The translations under genes and the position numbers were made by a program. The notes beneath the pieces are model-generated. The model was given only the letters and a program-made list of their open reading frames with translations, was not told the DNA's origin and made no database searches. Shown piece after piece: positions 1-12,881 of a stretch of 64,000 nucleotides of DNA (its first letter is position 1; each line of letters starts with the position of its first letter). The stretch covers positions 35,981,956 through 36,045,955 of the forward strand of contig CM049318.1 of NCBI GenBank assembly GCA_026874595.1. Reading direction: 5' to 3'. This DNA is from Sipunculus nudus (Eukaryota > Annelida > Sipuncula > Golfingiida > Sipunculidae).

Positions 1-847
1 TAAACAGTAATGGTGATTTTTCGTGAAAATCCATCGAAGCCTTGGTAAGTTATCGCGGCGACACTAAATTTTAACGGACAGACAAACAGACGAACGTACC
101 GTGGGTATACCATAATGTCTTTTCATTGACAGGCGTGTAAAATCGTAAATAAAATCGCCCTCCTGTGCTAAATTTCTCAACAAAACGTGCTTGAGAAACC
201 AACCAGTTTTTCCCAAAAGATATTTTAGAATTATGAGAGTAAAGTCTTTATTGGTAATGGTTCCACAGTAAAAATTAGCTCCAGCAATGTCCCATCAATC
301 TATATCCTCATCTTCTATACCGCCCTGCGCTGTGATCGCCAAAGCAAATTGACGTAACCGATGGCTGACAATAAACATCCTGGCAAATCCACTAAATCAT
401 TTAAACGCCTATATAGCTTATTGGAGTAACCATAAGAAACAACGGGCCATTAATAATTCTTTTAGATCAAGATTATTGAGAAAGTTTGTCCAGTCAACGC
501 CTTCAATGAAGACGCCTGGCTCTCTCACCATTTTGTGGCTTAAATAGCAATAGAAATCTCTGCGGCTCGTAAAACCACACACATTAAACCACACCGGCAG
601 TCATACATTACCAAGAATTCTCTACACGCTATAAATAATATTACGGCTTTCCAATTATTCAGAACATAAAACACACAATCTATAAAGATCGGATTTATCA
701 AAAGCAGTCTCACTTCAAGTATCCACAGGTTTAAATATTAATTATCACTCAACCAAGAAAAAGTTAGCTTAATGTCACTCTCACTTTTGTCTTCGAGCCT
801 TATAAAGGAGTAAATTGAAATTCTCTTAACTCGAAAATAACATTACA
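1..847. other. Non-coding, with a dispersed-repeat end
   Basis: Bases 1-130 look like the end of a dispersed repeat, with a run of acggacagacaaacagacga. This style of purine-rich gga-caga tract also occurs near 9,265. The rest is AT-rich with no coding signal. Confidence 0.35.
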
Positions 848-909
848 TTAAAGGTGCCCATTCACCTACCTCATGAAAAAGAATTAATGTGATTTTTTGC
901 TTCCTCTGA

Positions 910-976
<67 letters not shown>

Positions 977-1333
977 TGATCTAAGGATAATACAGTAATT
1001 GAAGTTCTTATTACGCTCCGGTGAAAAATGTATGAACTTGTTTATCAACATCATGTTTGTAAACACAGCAATGTTGACATATGGGAAAAAAAGGTGGTAG
1101 GTTGCATATATGTGGAGGCAGAACACCATTTGCAAAGCTTTTACCTCAAGATGCCTTTGTTGAATTTGTTTTGATTATTTTGGCGGGCCCAACATAAAAT
1201 AAACACGATGATGTAAACAAAACAAACAGCCTGTGTGCAGTGATATCCATGTTTTCTGGCCTTTTTTCTTATAAAAGCTCCAAGGGATTACATTTAGTTA
1301 ATAAAGGTCAGGTAGGTGATGGGGTCCCTTTAA
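848..1333. mobile_element. TTAA-flanked inverted-repeat element, copy 1
   Basis: TTAA occurs at 848-851 and 1330-1333. The ends aggtgcccattcacctacct and the complement of gtaggtgatggggtccct form imperfect terminal inverted repeats of about 21 bp. The interior aligns with copy 2 (1825-2286), including tgtttgtaaacacagca. A (TA)n run (910-973) expands this copy at the point where copy 2 has only tgtgtatatatt. There is no transposase frame, so it is a non-autonomous element. A TTAA target is typical of piggyBac-type transposition. Confidence 0.75.
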
Positions 1334-1824
1334 ACCATGGTTTGAAGTCCCTTTCTGTTGAAAAATCTTCGGTTTAAGACAGCCGATAAACACAAATTTG
1401 TTTTGACATGTATAATATATATCTGGTATAAAACTGTCCTACATGGCGTCATGTTGAACTACTAGTCATTGTAGTCATATCGTAAAATATACAGTAATGA
1501 CCTAGAAAAAAAAATTCATAGATGATTGGTAATGATTCGCTAGTGGCCGTCACACGTGTTTAACACATCAAGCATGTAGTTAAATATTAGGCCTCTACAA
1601 AGTGACTCACTGTAACTGGAAACCTAAAATAGCGTAATTCATTTTTTTTTTATTTAAAATGTTATAAAATCATGTGAAAATGAGTGAAAAGTTAAAAAAT
1701 ATATATACCATCCGAAAGATCATTGTACCAGGTTTCAAATTATGTGTATTTTATCTGGTCCATTATGATTATAAACCACTTTTGGATTGTTTTAGATATA
1801 TGGGTTTTTGACGATAATGATAAG

Positions 1825-2286
1825 TTAAAGGTGCCCAATCACCTATCTTTGAAAAGAATTTATGTGATTTCTGACTTCCTCTGTGTATATATTAATGATC
1901 ATAAGGGTAATTTTGGTTGTGAACAGTTCTTAAAAGGTCTTCGTAAAGTATGTGTGAACTTGTTTATCAACAACATGTTTGTAAACACAGCAAACGTTGT
2001 TTGTTGACAAACGGGAAGAACGTAACCTAAGGTGGTTGGTTACATATATGTGGAGGTAGAAAGGTCATTTGTTGCAAAATTCCATTTGCAAAGCCCTGGC
2101 TTATCTCACTTGCTGCCAGATACCCTAGTTGAAATTGTTTTGAATATTTTGGCGGACCCACACTAATATAAACAAAACAAGCAACCTGTGTGCGGTGATA
2201 TTCAAGTTGTCCGGTCTATTTTTATTGATGCTCCAAGGGATACATTTAGTATTATAATGGTCAGATAGGTGAATGGGCCCCTTTAA
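1825..2286. mobile_element. TTAA-flanked inverted-repeat element, copy 2
   Basis: TTAA is at both ends (1825-1828 and 2283-2286). The termini aggtgcccaatcacctatct and the complement of gataggtgaatgggcccct are inverted repeats. Same orientation and interior as copy 1. The open frame of 94 codons inside (1723-2007) overlaps the boundary and is not a gene. Confidence 0.78.
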
Positions 2287-2640
2287 CGACATGTTATGAA
2301 AACTGTATTATTTCCAACACCGTGCGTATAAATCCTGATACCCTGAAGGCATCAAAAAAAGGAATTTATCATAATCGTTCATCTCCAGTCAACGGACAGT
2401 GCCCTCAACAGGAAATGGACCTATCCTTATTAAGTTCTAAGTGAACATTAATACTGTCAGACGAAAAAAGCAACACATGCCAACTGAAGGCTTTCAGTTG
2501 AAGGTTTTAAGTTGTAACTGGTTGGTTAAAGCTTATGCAGTATATTTGAGGCAGGTGTCTGATGTTATGTAGTCCAGTGTATGCAGTTGTGTTTTTATTT
2601 AAGGTTTAAGATTTTTTGTCACGTTATTCATTCCTACATG

Positions 2641-2913
2641 TACGGTGGCTGATTTAGGACACAGAAAAAAAAATATTTATCTCGAGATCTCGACATAGAA
2701 TTTCGCCCCAAAAAAAATTTAGGAAGCGAAAAAAAATTTTGGGAAGCAAAAAAAAAAAATTTAGGAAGCAAAAAAAAATATATAAAGTTAACCTTAGCTA
2801 GGAATGGGTCTTATAATTTTTTTTTGCGAAATTCTATGTCGAAATCTCGAGATGCTATCTCGAGATGTCGAGATAAATATTTTTTTTTTCTGTGTCCTAA
2901 ATCAACCACCGTA
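2641..2913. mobile_element. TA-flanked hairpin element (MITE-like)
   Basis: The left arm tacggtggctgatttaggac (2641) and the right arm, ending cctaaatcaaccaccgta (2913), are inverted repeats of about 65 bp. The arms include tttatctcgagat and gaaattctatgtcga type segments. A TA dinucleotide flanks both sides, as for Tc1/mariner-type insertions. The centre is A/T-homopolymer rich and non-coding. Confidence 0.8.
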
Positions 2914-3121
2914 TACATGAACACTGATTATCTGTATCAAGAAAAAAAAATGAAAACTTTGTTCATGACTGTAGGGTCTCTAGGATTATTCTTATTAAAT
3001 AAAAAGTCGAATATTGCGCCCTCTGTGTTCCCACTCCATAATGGAGCGAGAACGCAGGGGGTGCAAAATGGGACCTATTATTTGATAAGAGTAGAAATCA
3101 TTGTACAAGTAAATATTGCCC

Positions 3122-3123
3122 CT

Positions 3124-3190
<67 letters not shown>
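3122..3190. repeat. (TA)n microsatellite
   Basis: An uninterrupted TA dinucleotide run. The IYIY-type open frames over it on both strands are artefacts of the repeat. Confidence 0.98.
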
Positions 3191-3192
<2 letters not shown>

Positions 3193-3421
3193 ACAAAAAG
3201 GAAATGAGTGAATTTTGAAAATAAACAAAACCTCCATCCGACCAGAAAATAAAGGAACTCGTTTGACCATCGGCGAGTAATTGCGAGTCCCGGAACAAGT
3301 TTAGATTAGTTTAGAATTGTATGAGATATAAACAGATTAATGCAAAACACTAAGCTTTATACTAACCCCTCCTGTGACACCGCGTGCATGTGTGTACATC
3401 ACGTTTGTAGACGTCGAGTGT

Positions 3422-3691
3422 CTCGACGGAATCAACACTACAATAAGTTCAGAGTTCAAATTATTTTCAATCTGAAATAAGTCCCATACAATCCCCATTT
3501 TTTACGAGCAGACATGAAAATAGCTTTATAGGCGTGCCCCCTACGGTTATATTTTACTCGACGGAATCAACACTACAATAAGTTCAGAGTTCAAATTATT
3601 TTCAATCTGAAATAAGTCCCATACAATCCCCATTTTTTACGAGCAGACATGAAAATAGCTTTATAGGCGTGCCCCCTACGGTTATATTTTA
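3422..3691. repeat. Exact 135-bp tandem duplication
   Basis: The segment ctcgacggaatcaacactac...ctacggttatatttta at 3422-3556 is repeated from 3557 to 3691 with no difference that I can see. It lies beside a (TA)n run. It is either very recent or an assembly duplication. Confidence 0.95.
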
Positions 3692-3865
3692 TACAGTAAG
3701 CGATTTGCGAAAGCGCTGTACTTCTGCGCTAAAAGCACTTCAAATTGCAGGATCTCGAAATAGGATGCCCTCTAAATATATCAGAGTCACCGAAAAAAAA
3801 AATATGATTAAGAGGAGCAACGAGACAGTGAGTTTAAGTTGTAGTTATTTTCAAGTCGTGGAGCA

Positions 3866-3937
3866 TGGTTGCTGAATGGCAGAGGTGTCTGATTTGTTAT
3901 CAAGCGGTCATGGGTTCGAAACCCGTTGCTTCTCACT
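3866..3937 (+). tRNA. tRNA-Thr-like sequence, probably a pseudogene or SINE head
   Basis: A perfect B-box core (ggttcgaaacc) forms a T-arm with flanking ggg and cc pairs. A loose A-box (tggttgctgaatggcagagg) lies upstream. The stretch ctgatttgttatcaag can be read as an anticodon arm with TGT in the loop, which would be threonine. The acceptor stem is poor (gtggagc against gcttctcac), so it is more likely a decayed tRNA or tRNA-derived SINE 5' end than a working gene. Confidence 0.4.
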
Positions 3938-3952
3938 TCTTTGCAAAGACTT

Positions 3953-4463
3953 TTAAAGGGACATAATCAGGAACAATATAATGCTTATATTTTCGCACTA
4001 TCAGTTCCGTTTTGCATTATACAAATGTTTCCGAGCAAAACCATCGAAGGAAACAGTCTCAGTTCCTCACATACGGCTCTTTTGTACCTTTTTATGCTTC
4101 TGCGTATTGGTAAACACAGTCCATGTGTGTCTGTTTACCAAAACAAGGCCGCGTGACCGGAGATAAGATTGTGAGCAGCAACATGCGATAATTAAGCCAG
4201 CGGGAATATGTATTTCATTTCTGGGGCCAAGTCAGTCAGGGAATCTCCTGATTGACACCTGTTGTGGCTCCGCAATGCACACCGCCCGACGCGCTGTGCT
4301 CTGTTGACACCAGTGATCATGCCCGGTCACTGTTGACACTCGTTTACAGGTGTAAGCATACCGTTTCAAGGCAATATTTTGGCAGGTACAGACTTAATTT
4401 AAAGTTAAAAAGCTATCTGTCGTGTTAATTCAACATGCTTTATAGGTGATTAGGCCCCTTTAA
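3953..4463. mobile_element. TTAA-flanked inverted-repeat element, diverged copy 3
   Basis: TTAA occurs at 3953-3956 and 4460-4463. The termini agggacataatcaggaac and the complement of ataggtgattaggccccttt are imperfect inverted repeats related to copies 1 and 2. The interior segment ggtaaacacagtccatgtgt and its surroundings recur in inverted orientation near 13,360-13,567. Non-coding. Confidence 0.6.
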
Positions 4464-7400
4464 GCAAGTTTCAGCCACAAGCGTGCTTATGTCTACCCAG
4501 CATTACAAACGGGGACCGGATTAAGTACTATGCTGGGCACAAACGACCCAAACACTGTGTGGGCTCTGTATAGCGTCCCAAGGGAGCTACCACCGGGACG
4601 TTAATTGTAATCTCTTCTGGTCCATTTAATGGGAAGGGGACAGGAAACTTACAACTTTGACATAAGCGTTTTGGGCAGAATATACAAATTCTGGATACAT
4701 GCGCATTATTAATAAAAATTATTATTATATTATAAGATTTTTTCCTGCTGCAACTTAGCCTAATATTGCGAAAATAACATTTATTAAGCCTACGAAGACC
4801 ATCATTCAGTCGATGGTACGACATTGGAAAACTATGACAATTTGTCTCCTCAACTTAATTATTATCAATGATCCAAGCCGCCATTATCGCGAAATGCCAT
4901 ATCCAAGTTAGGCGAAAATATCAGAAACGATCGGTAGATTCTGATAAGATCCCGATATTGCTCCGGTGTATAAATGATGCATGCGTCGGCGGCGCGATGT
5001 TATCAGGATCCGACATCAGAATTTTCGTAAATCTACCCTTAAATACTTGATGATTAATTTATATTTGGACAAGGCAGTGTTCATGACAGACATTCTGGAA
5101 CCCGCAGGTCTAATTGGTCATAGTTTCTATTTCTCTCGTTAGATGTGTTCAGAATCCCCCAAGTCTCCAATTAGCCTTATTTTATTAACCCCTTCAATGC
5201 ACTATATAAATCAGGATGTTCTGTAGACAGTGTCGTGGAGATAACCTATTTGCTTGTGCCAGTATTAATCAGATTTGGCATTATACGCGATCTCGCGTTG
5301 GGACTAGTTCCTTAATTGGCCGTGTTTGACATGGGCCGAGCTCACTTACGTCGTATGTAATAGATGGAGGTTCATTACGCCCTTTGCGATTTGATGTCCA
5401 GCTCCTCAGGCTTTTTTTAATATAAGAATTGACCCCTTTAGACAATAATACATGTCATAAAATAATAATAATAATAATAATAATAATAATCATCATCATC
5501 ATCATATTTTCACACTTGAATTTCCTAAGTATATCGCTGGGCATAAAGATAGAAAGTAAAATGTTTTTGGGTTCAGCTTCAGGGATACCTATTTAACTTT
5601 ATGCATTTCTAGGCGTTAATTCTATGCAGTCAAAATAAATGACATTATTGCATGTAAATGCAACTTAATTATACTACATGAAGCGAATATACGTATCACA
5701 TACTTTTAAGCTAACTATTGGTCTGGTTCTCGTCAAGTGACAGCGTCCTTGTAGGCCATGAGGCGGCGTCAAAAATTACGAAAATGTACGTCCTCATCGA
5801 GTATTACAGTGCGGCCCTTTAAACAAAATGTAAGAGTACTCTGACGCTATTGACGCTGGCCGTACATTCAGTCACTCTTTTGTGGGATGGCCGAAATGGC
5901 GCTATTTTAAATGAGGAGATGACGGATATGAGGATCAAGAGATATTAATTATTTGCTTCATCTTCGTCGATAGGTTTTCGTGACACGCCAAAATGAATAA
6001 CCCAAAGTAATACAGGTCAATGTCTCGAGTCACTCTGCCTTGCTTAAAAGTCAAAGAAACCTAATATACCTGATGAATGATGGTGAAGCCAGAACACTTC
6101 GTAAATATCTTTCATTTTCTTCAGAGACGTCCATAATTAGCATCATTTGATTATTGGAATATAAATGAACCAAGAGAGTGGATTGGAAAACGCCCTAATG
6201 CCTGTTGTGCGTCCGGAAGTATGTAATTGTGATAGTAATTAATTGGTCGTAGCCGAGATTGACTCGGATATCGACAGCAGAATTACGATGTATGGGCTAA
6301 CATGTTTTCTACTGAACGCAGTATGGTATATCGTTATTTCTTTCTAAAACAGGTTGCCACATCCTGTACACAAGGGGAATTAATCTTGTACCCTGCACGA
6401 TCATTGGCGCAAATCACAGTTCTCTTTTAAAATTTTAATTATGGATTTAATCTCAAGTTTATGAGCTGTGATCAACACAAATATACCGACATAGAAAGAA
6501 AAACCGTTTGGCTTTGCATATTATACATTTTTTGCCAGTTAGTTCACCTTTAAATAATATCTCAGTATGTTGTCCCTACTTAATATGTTCATGTAAGATT
6601 ACCCCCATCTCCCATAAAGTGTTGACTGAACTCTTAATAATTAATCCTGACAAAACTGTTTCTAAGCTGAAAAACAATTAAATGTTCTTTCTTTACTTGT
6701 ATCCTCATTACTCGGGTTTAAGCTCCATATCCAAAGTATTGACAATGCGAATACTTTTTATCATTAATAAATGCATTGGTATCATCAGCAAAAGAGACAG
6801 AGAATAAAACGGATGACATATCGTCTAAGTCATCTACATATTAAAGATATGAGAGGTTGCCGTACTAGGCCTTTAGGAAGTCTACATACCACATCACTAA
6901 TTAGTAATTACTACATTCCACTCTACGTACACCATTTGATAATCATTTCTTCTAAATAAAATCATAGTTAACATTGTTAAACGCTTTGTAAACATCTTAT
7001 TAAAATAACCAACGTGCAACACCACCATTCTGTTAAACTTGCATTATTTTGCCCATTGTCATAATAACAGCCTTGTTAGTCCTATGATTTTATCTGAATT
7101 GAAATTAACAACAGAGTAAATATAATATTGTAGTCTAACATTCACAGATTTTCTAGAATATTTTAATAGTAATCTCAGTGGTATTACCTTTGTTATTTTA
7201 TGTTAGTTAGGTAGCACATATAAATTTTGTCCAAAAAATGTGTAAAAAGAATGTTTAAAAAAATCCTTGCCACTATCGCATCATATACAGTGTCCGCGTT
7301 CATGAGATAAGGACATAATAATATCAGACAGTACATGCACCATGAAAAAAGTGTGATAATTATATTGTTTGAACTTGGTTTAAAGTTGTATTCATTGCAA

Positions 7401-7840
7401 AAATAAAAATAAAATACAATGCATGTTCTGACGAAATACGAAACGCAGCATCATTAAAACGACATCCGCGCACAGTAGGATTGAAAAGGAACTCCATGTC
7501 TCAATATTTCTGGATAAAAGGGTCTGTCCTCGCTTTTTCCCGTCACGCCAAATGCCCACGCCCCACGTAAACCTTTCCTGATAGCACGTCATGCGGTGTG
7601 TCTAATCAAGCAGACCTCTTACATGTTTGTTACTACATCATGGAAAATTCCCCTGTGATGGGTTTCGAAGGCTCCTAGATAAGAGTTGTCATCTGTGCCT
7701 TGATTTCATAAATTTCTGTGGAATCTTGTTAGATATGCCATTGTTGGATATGCCATTCTGTCATTCTTTAAAATAGATTTCCTTTGATATATACACTTCA
7801 GATATCTGGTTGTCTGCTCTATCACGGAGCTACCAGGATC
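4464..7840. other. Non-coding stretch
   Basis: AT-rich intergenic or intronic sequence with a short (AAT)n/(ATC)n run near 5,460-5,505. Short open frames lack homology I recognise or splice support. Confidence 0.5.
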
Positions 7841-7900
7841 TCTCTCCCTCTCTCTCTCTCTCTCTACATATATATATATATATACATATTAATATATATG

Positions 7901-7946
<46 letters not shown>

Positions 7947-7955
7947 TCTATATAT

Positions 7956-8030
<75 letters not shown>

Positions 8031-8064
8031 GAAATAGAAAGATGTAAGGATAGTCATGTTGGGT

Positions 8065-8141
<77 letters not shown>

Positions 8142-8145
8142 TATT
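7840..8145. repeat. Compound (CT)n/(TA)n/(GA)n microsatellite
   Basis: A CT run is followed by TA, GA, TA, GA and TA runs, giving self-complementary blocks that could fold. All open frames across it are repeat artefacts. Confidence 0.95.
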
Positions 8146-8149
8146 GTCC

Positions 8150-11100
8150 TCCAGGCCGCTCTGGGTGGTACGTGGGGTACACCGTACAGCGTCCCCTATC
8201 AACTTTGATTACCTTTGATCAGCTTCAAAATCCACTTTTTTTACACAGCCGGAGGTGCAATAAAATAGGAAAAGCATATTGTGAATAGGCTTACAGTGTT
8301 GATAAAATGGCAACGAACACCATATATAAATCATAAAGGCCAAAAAATATCGTTTTACGGACCCTGGGAACAAATCATATCGTGCCAGAGGGCGACATTT
8401 TTCTTAACCGACCAAGATAGAAAAAGTTTGATTTTTGCGAGCTTCCTTAAACATTTTGAAAAAAATTTGCTTCAATTCTTGAAATGGTGTCTTTGCTTAA
8501 AATTTTTTTTCCTTCATGTTTCATACCTTTTAGAATTCTTTTCAGGGAATTCGTGCCACTGATGGTAGTGAATTGATGTAAGAAAAAGCAGCGTGGAGGT
8601 TGACAGGTCCGACCTCTCAATATAAAATAACCCAATAGTATCAATTCAAATCATTTCATAATCATAATCTTTATTTAGCTTTAGGAATATACAATTTTTT
8701 AAGAATCCGAAAATAAAGTTATAAAATTCAGATCCATGTCAGAATATCTAGCTTTTCTTAGTTTCGTCTGATAAACGGACAATATACAATCTGAAACTTA
8801 TTTCCGGAAATATTGGTATTAGTTGATATGAGTACTTGTAATAGCCACGAAATCGATATTTCACAATTAATAATCTCACAAACTGGTTTTATAGACTAAA
8901 ACTTTAAAATGGAACTAAAGTTTAGGCTTCACCAATGTCTTTACGAAAGCTCGTGTCCTGATGCTGGACTCATATAAGTTAGAACTCGGTTATTCGAGTA
9001 CTAAACAATTCAGTAACTCCTCCGGACAATTTTTATGTATAGTTCCCCAGTGCCAAGCTGTAAGCATCTTCCTCTTATGCATGGTAACAAAGCTAAGTGC
9101 CGTTCATGAAAAAAGTTATTGGTTCAAGTTTAATCGCATTTTTTTTTTGTTTTGCAGCCCAGATCACTAAAACAATTCTGATTTCCAAATGCTAAAAACA
9201 CATAGTGACCCCTTTTTGGTAGGCAGTTTCTAGGTCAAACGGTTACGATTTGTGAGTTGTTAACGGACGGACAGTCGACGGACAAGGGATGATCGGTATA
9301 GCTCAGCTGAGGTCATCTGAGCTTTAAAAAATAGCAACGCGAAAAAAACACCCCTTTGTGTGAATCACAATACACATTTCAAGTGTTACAAAAGCGTTGG
9401 TATCGCGGAATACTATTTAACTTTGCTTTAAGATGCATGTTCTTTCGTTCATCACTCATGCTAACGGAAGCGGAACCTATTTACTCTCCGCTTAGATGTT
9501 AAAACTGTCTCCACTCAGTGCTGAAAATGTTATTCTAAATTTAAAAATGAAAATCATTTTCCGCTGAAATGTGAAATTTGTGAAATAAACCGTGGACAGA
9601 GATTTGATTCCCTCGAGGCCCGAGAAATCATCACTTTACCTGAGTTAAAATGAAAAACCTCGAGCTGGATGATTTATTCTCCGGCAATTTGCACATCACG
9701 ATCAGGTTTGAATTTAAGGTCTGAACTTTGTGTGTCCAGAATGCCAAAGCACCCATGCGACGACCATAGCGTGATGTATACAGTTTCCGTAATGTCGTAA
9801 TAAATCACATAGCTTTTGAATTGGACCATAGAAAAAGACGTATTCCATAAGATTGAAGAGACTTATATAACTCTAAATAATAAATCGAGGTCGCACGCCA
9901 TTTTGTTTCTTTATACTTTTTTTTTTATAGATTTTGAAGATTAAGATGCGATCATTGCATTTTGGAGTGTTTCGCGTTAAAATGTTTCGAGGGAAATAGC
10001 CAGCAAATATGCTTTATAACACATGCATAAGCACATGCATATAACAAGAATAAAATTATGTTCATCGGAAATGAAAAATGTGTGCTACTTGTTTGGAAAC
10101 ATGGCCAGTTTACGAAAATGTATGTATAATTTTCAGTCACTTTGGTAATCTCTGTGACAGGTGAGATAAACTTCAACTGGTCGTAAAAAGGACATTTTGG
10201 AGTATAGTGTAGCCTTTTGGTATTTGTATTGGATGATATACAGCCTTATTGCAAAAAAAAGCGTTACAGGATTCTGTAGATCAGTCAATAGCAGACGTTA
10301 CTGATAAATTGCGTTTATAGTTACAAGGATACATAAGTAAAAAACTGCAAATAATAGATGGCTTGATTGGCTTTTGTGTAGTCTCATGATTCTTCGACAC
10401 AATTGTCAAAGAAATATCAGTTTTGGATGAAATAAAGACTCTTTTCTCTCATTTCATCTCGTATTCTCTGTTCTCGCGAGGTAATTGGTGTACTATTTGT
10501 ACTAGTAATACTGTTCTCAGCTGTGTATTTAAACAGCTATTTATACGTTCAGTAGAAAAACCGGAACATATATCAAAGAAGATGGGATTATCAATATTAC
10601 AGTTATCAACAGAATATAAAAACAACTACTTCTACTCTCCCAAAATCCGCTTGTCGGCTTCTGACAGACAGCTTACCAAACGCTGCTCAAGTTATTACAT
10701 CAAAGAAACTCTTCAATCATGACAGAAATGATTAATTCTGGTCACAGTCAAAGCAAATAAGAGGGCGTTGTTGATTAATAGTGCGCATCAGTGGTAATTA
10801 GCCTATTTGAAATGCATTTGGGACCGGTCGATATTGCGAACGATTATAAAAATCGTCACACTCTACAACACCACAAGTGGTGCTTCATTTCCAAATGGGA
10901 AAAGGAAAAAACTCTAAGACGTCATGACCAGAATTTGAAAGGATAACGACTTTATGTCTAGCATGAAAAGCGGAACATCTGAAGCCACCAATAATCAGCT
11001 ATTTGTAGATTAAATTACACCTTGAATCCCATGTAGTGTTATTTGACAGAGGTATCATTTTCACTATCGCTTACAGCATCATTTGGTGCGCAAAGGTTGG

Positions 11101-11915
11101 TCGCATATTTTATAGGGATGGGTATCGCCTACAATTATTGTATTGACATATATTGCAATATGTGGTAGCGTCTTGCGAAACGTATCACGATATTTTGATT
11201 GTTTCAAATTTGTAGGGAAAAAGTTTTTTTCTGTATTTTATACATATATATATATTTATATATATATATATATATATATAATTGATAATTTTTTTTAAAT
11301 ATAGTAATTCTTAAATACACAATTTATGCAGATCAGTTTAATTCAAACACGACATATGACAAAACTATTTACTGATGTAGCTGACATAACTCAAAGAAAC
11401 TTTTAAAATCAAAGATGTCTGTGGCAATAAGAGGCTTTTGGACTGTGGTTTAGCGATGTTGTGCACATTGACAGCCGTGTATACCACATCACGAGGCTGC
11501 CGTTCTTACACAAAAATATACTGTTGACACTTGAAATTCCTGCAGTTATCATGAGATGTGAGGAGAGAAAAGTAATGGATAATTTATTATTATGATAGTG
11601 TTCAGAAATCCTTCATTTTGCTGTATGGAAACATTTTTCGTATACCAATAAGTCATCAAACAGACATGCAGACCTTCGATTTAGGGTATATCAGGCTTAC
11701 TTGAAAGTTTCCTTCTAAAATTTAAAACCACGGTAGCTGCTTTCACCTTACGCCTGTAATTAATCCCTACCCATTTAGAAATCTGAATTGAAAGAGTATT
11801 AAAACATATCAATATTTGAAAAAATGTATCGCGATACGCAGTATGCGAATTACTGTAACGCGATATACCGATATACTGGTAATATCGCGCAGCCCTAATA
11901 TTTTACCACCCGGGT
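8150..11915. other. Non-coding stretch with a dispersed-repeat fragment
   Basis: Around 9,180-9,330, gttaacggacggacagtcga and tagctcagctgaggtcatct mark the end of a dispersed repeat. A relative in inverted orientation lies near 29,897-30,130 (tagctcagctgactgaaagt, gtccggccgtccggccgttt). A (TA)n run lies near 11,245-11,281. I see no gene. Confidence 0.4.
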
Positions 11916-11916
11916 T

Positions 11917-12061
11917 TATACAGAGTGAGTTGTAAATAAAACTCATTTGAATTGCAAACAGGAATTTAATTTATTTTTTTTAAACTATCAGCAAAATAAC
12001 AACTCAAATAAAAGTCTTGTTTGCAATTCAAATTAGTTTCAACTACATCTTACTCTATGTA
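11917..12061. mobile_element. Small inverted-repeat element
   Basis: Arm 11917-11962 (tatacagagtgagttgtaaa... to gaattgcaaacag) pairs with arm 12016-12061 (cttgtttgcaattcaaatta... to actctatgta) with a few mismatches. The loop is about 53 bases. It has the architecture of a MITE or foldback element. Confidence 0.65.
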
Positions 12062-12881
12062 CCATTGTAGTAAATTAAGTGTGCATCCTTTTAATTTTTT
12101 AATCATCATTAAAGCGAAAATTTAAATTAAAAAATTCTCAAATTTAAAAAATCAAACTTTTGTATTTATGGTGATTAAAAATGTAATTCAAAATCACCTT
12201 TTGATATACATGATATCCTTTTATGTCAAAGATATAAAAAAAAATATACAAATTATCAACTAGAATAAACTATAAATGTTGTTAATTGCATTGTTAATTG
12301 TTAACCATCGATATCAGTTAAATTAATCACGCCCGGGTCCCTCGAGTCACATGTTTGTTTTTTTTAATTACAACATTAATTAAACACAAGCAGAGTTATC
12401 CAGACCTTTGAGTTAAATTTTTCCGATATCTTGGGTTCCTTTATTTGCTTCTTGTTCAATCACTTGATTGCTCCAGGCGCATTCTGATGATCTATTTACT
12501 CGCCTCATTCACTTTTTTTGATAATTAGACTTGATAGGAATTCCTGTAAACATATTTTATGCTGTGTCAACATTATTGTGTTCGATGAATCAAATGTTGT
12601 GAGATGCGATAAAGTGATTATTCCCGGAGCTTATAGCGATTTAAATGGTTTTCAGCCATGATGCAAGAAGTTAGTTTGGAAAATTAAACGCAGCCTTGAA
12701 TGATTTTTATTTCATTCATTCTTAATTACCAAATTAAAAGTTTGACACCTTTCAAATGTTCAAGAGACACAGAATGACACACTACAAAGTGTGATGAATT
12801 GACGCCAATTTAAACAAACGGCGAACACCACCTTCGATTTCCGTTTTCTTTTTTTTTTTTTTTTTGGGGGGGGGGGGGGGG

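Noticed and set aside
884-1135. 83-codon minus frame with an IYIY run
   Set aside because: It is a translation of a (TA)n microsatellite inside a MITE. The same applies to frames at 2824-3298, 7784-8288, 26132-26314, 28328-28549 and 62848-63036.
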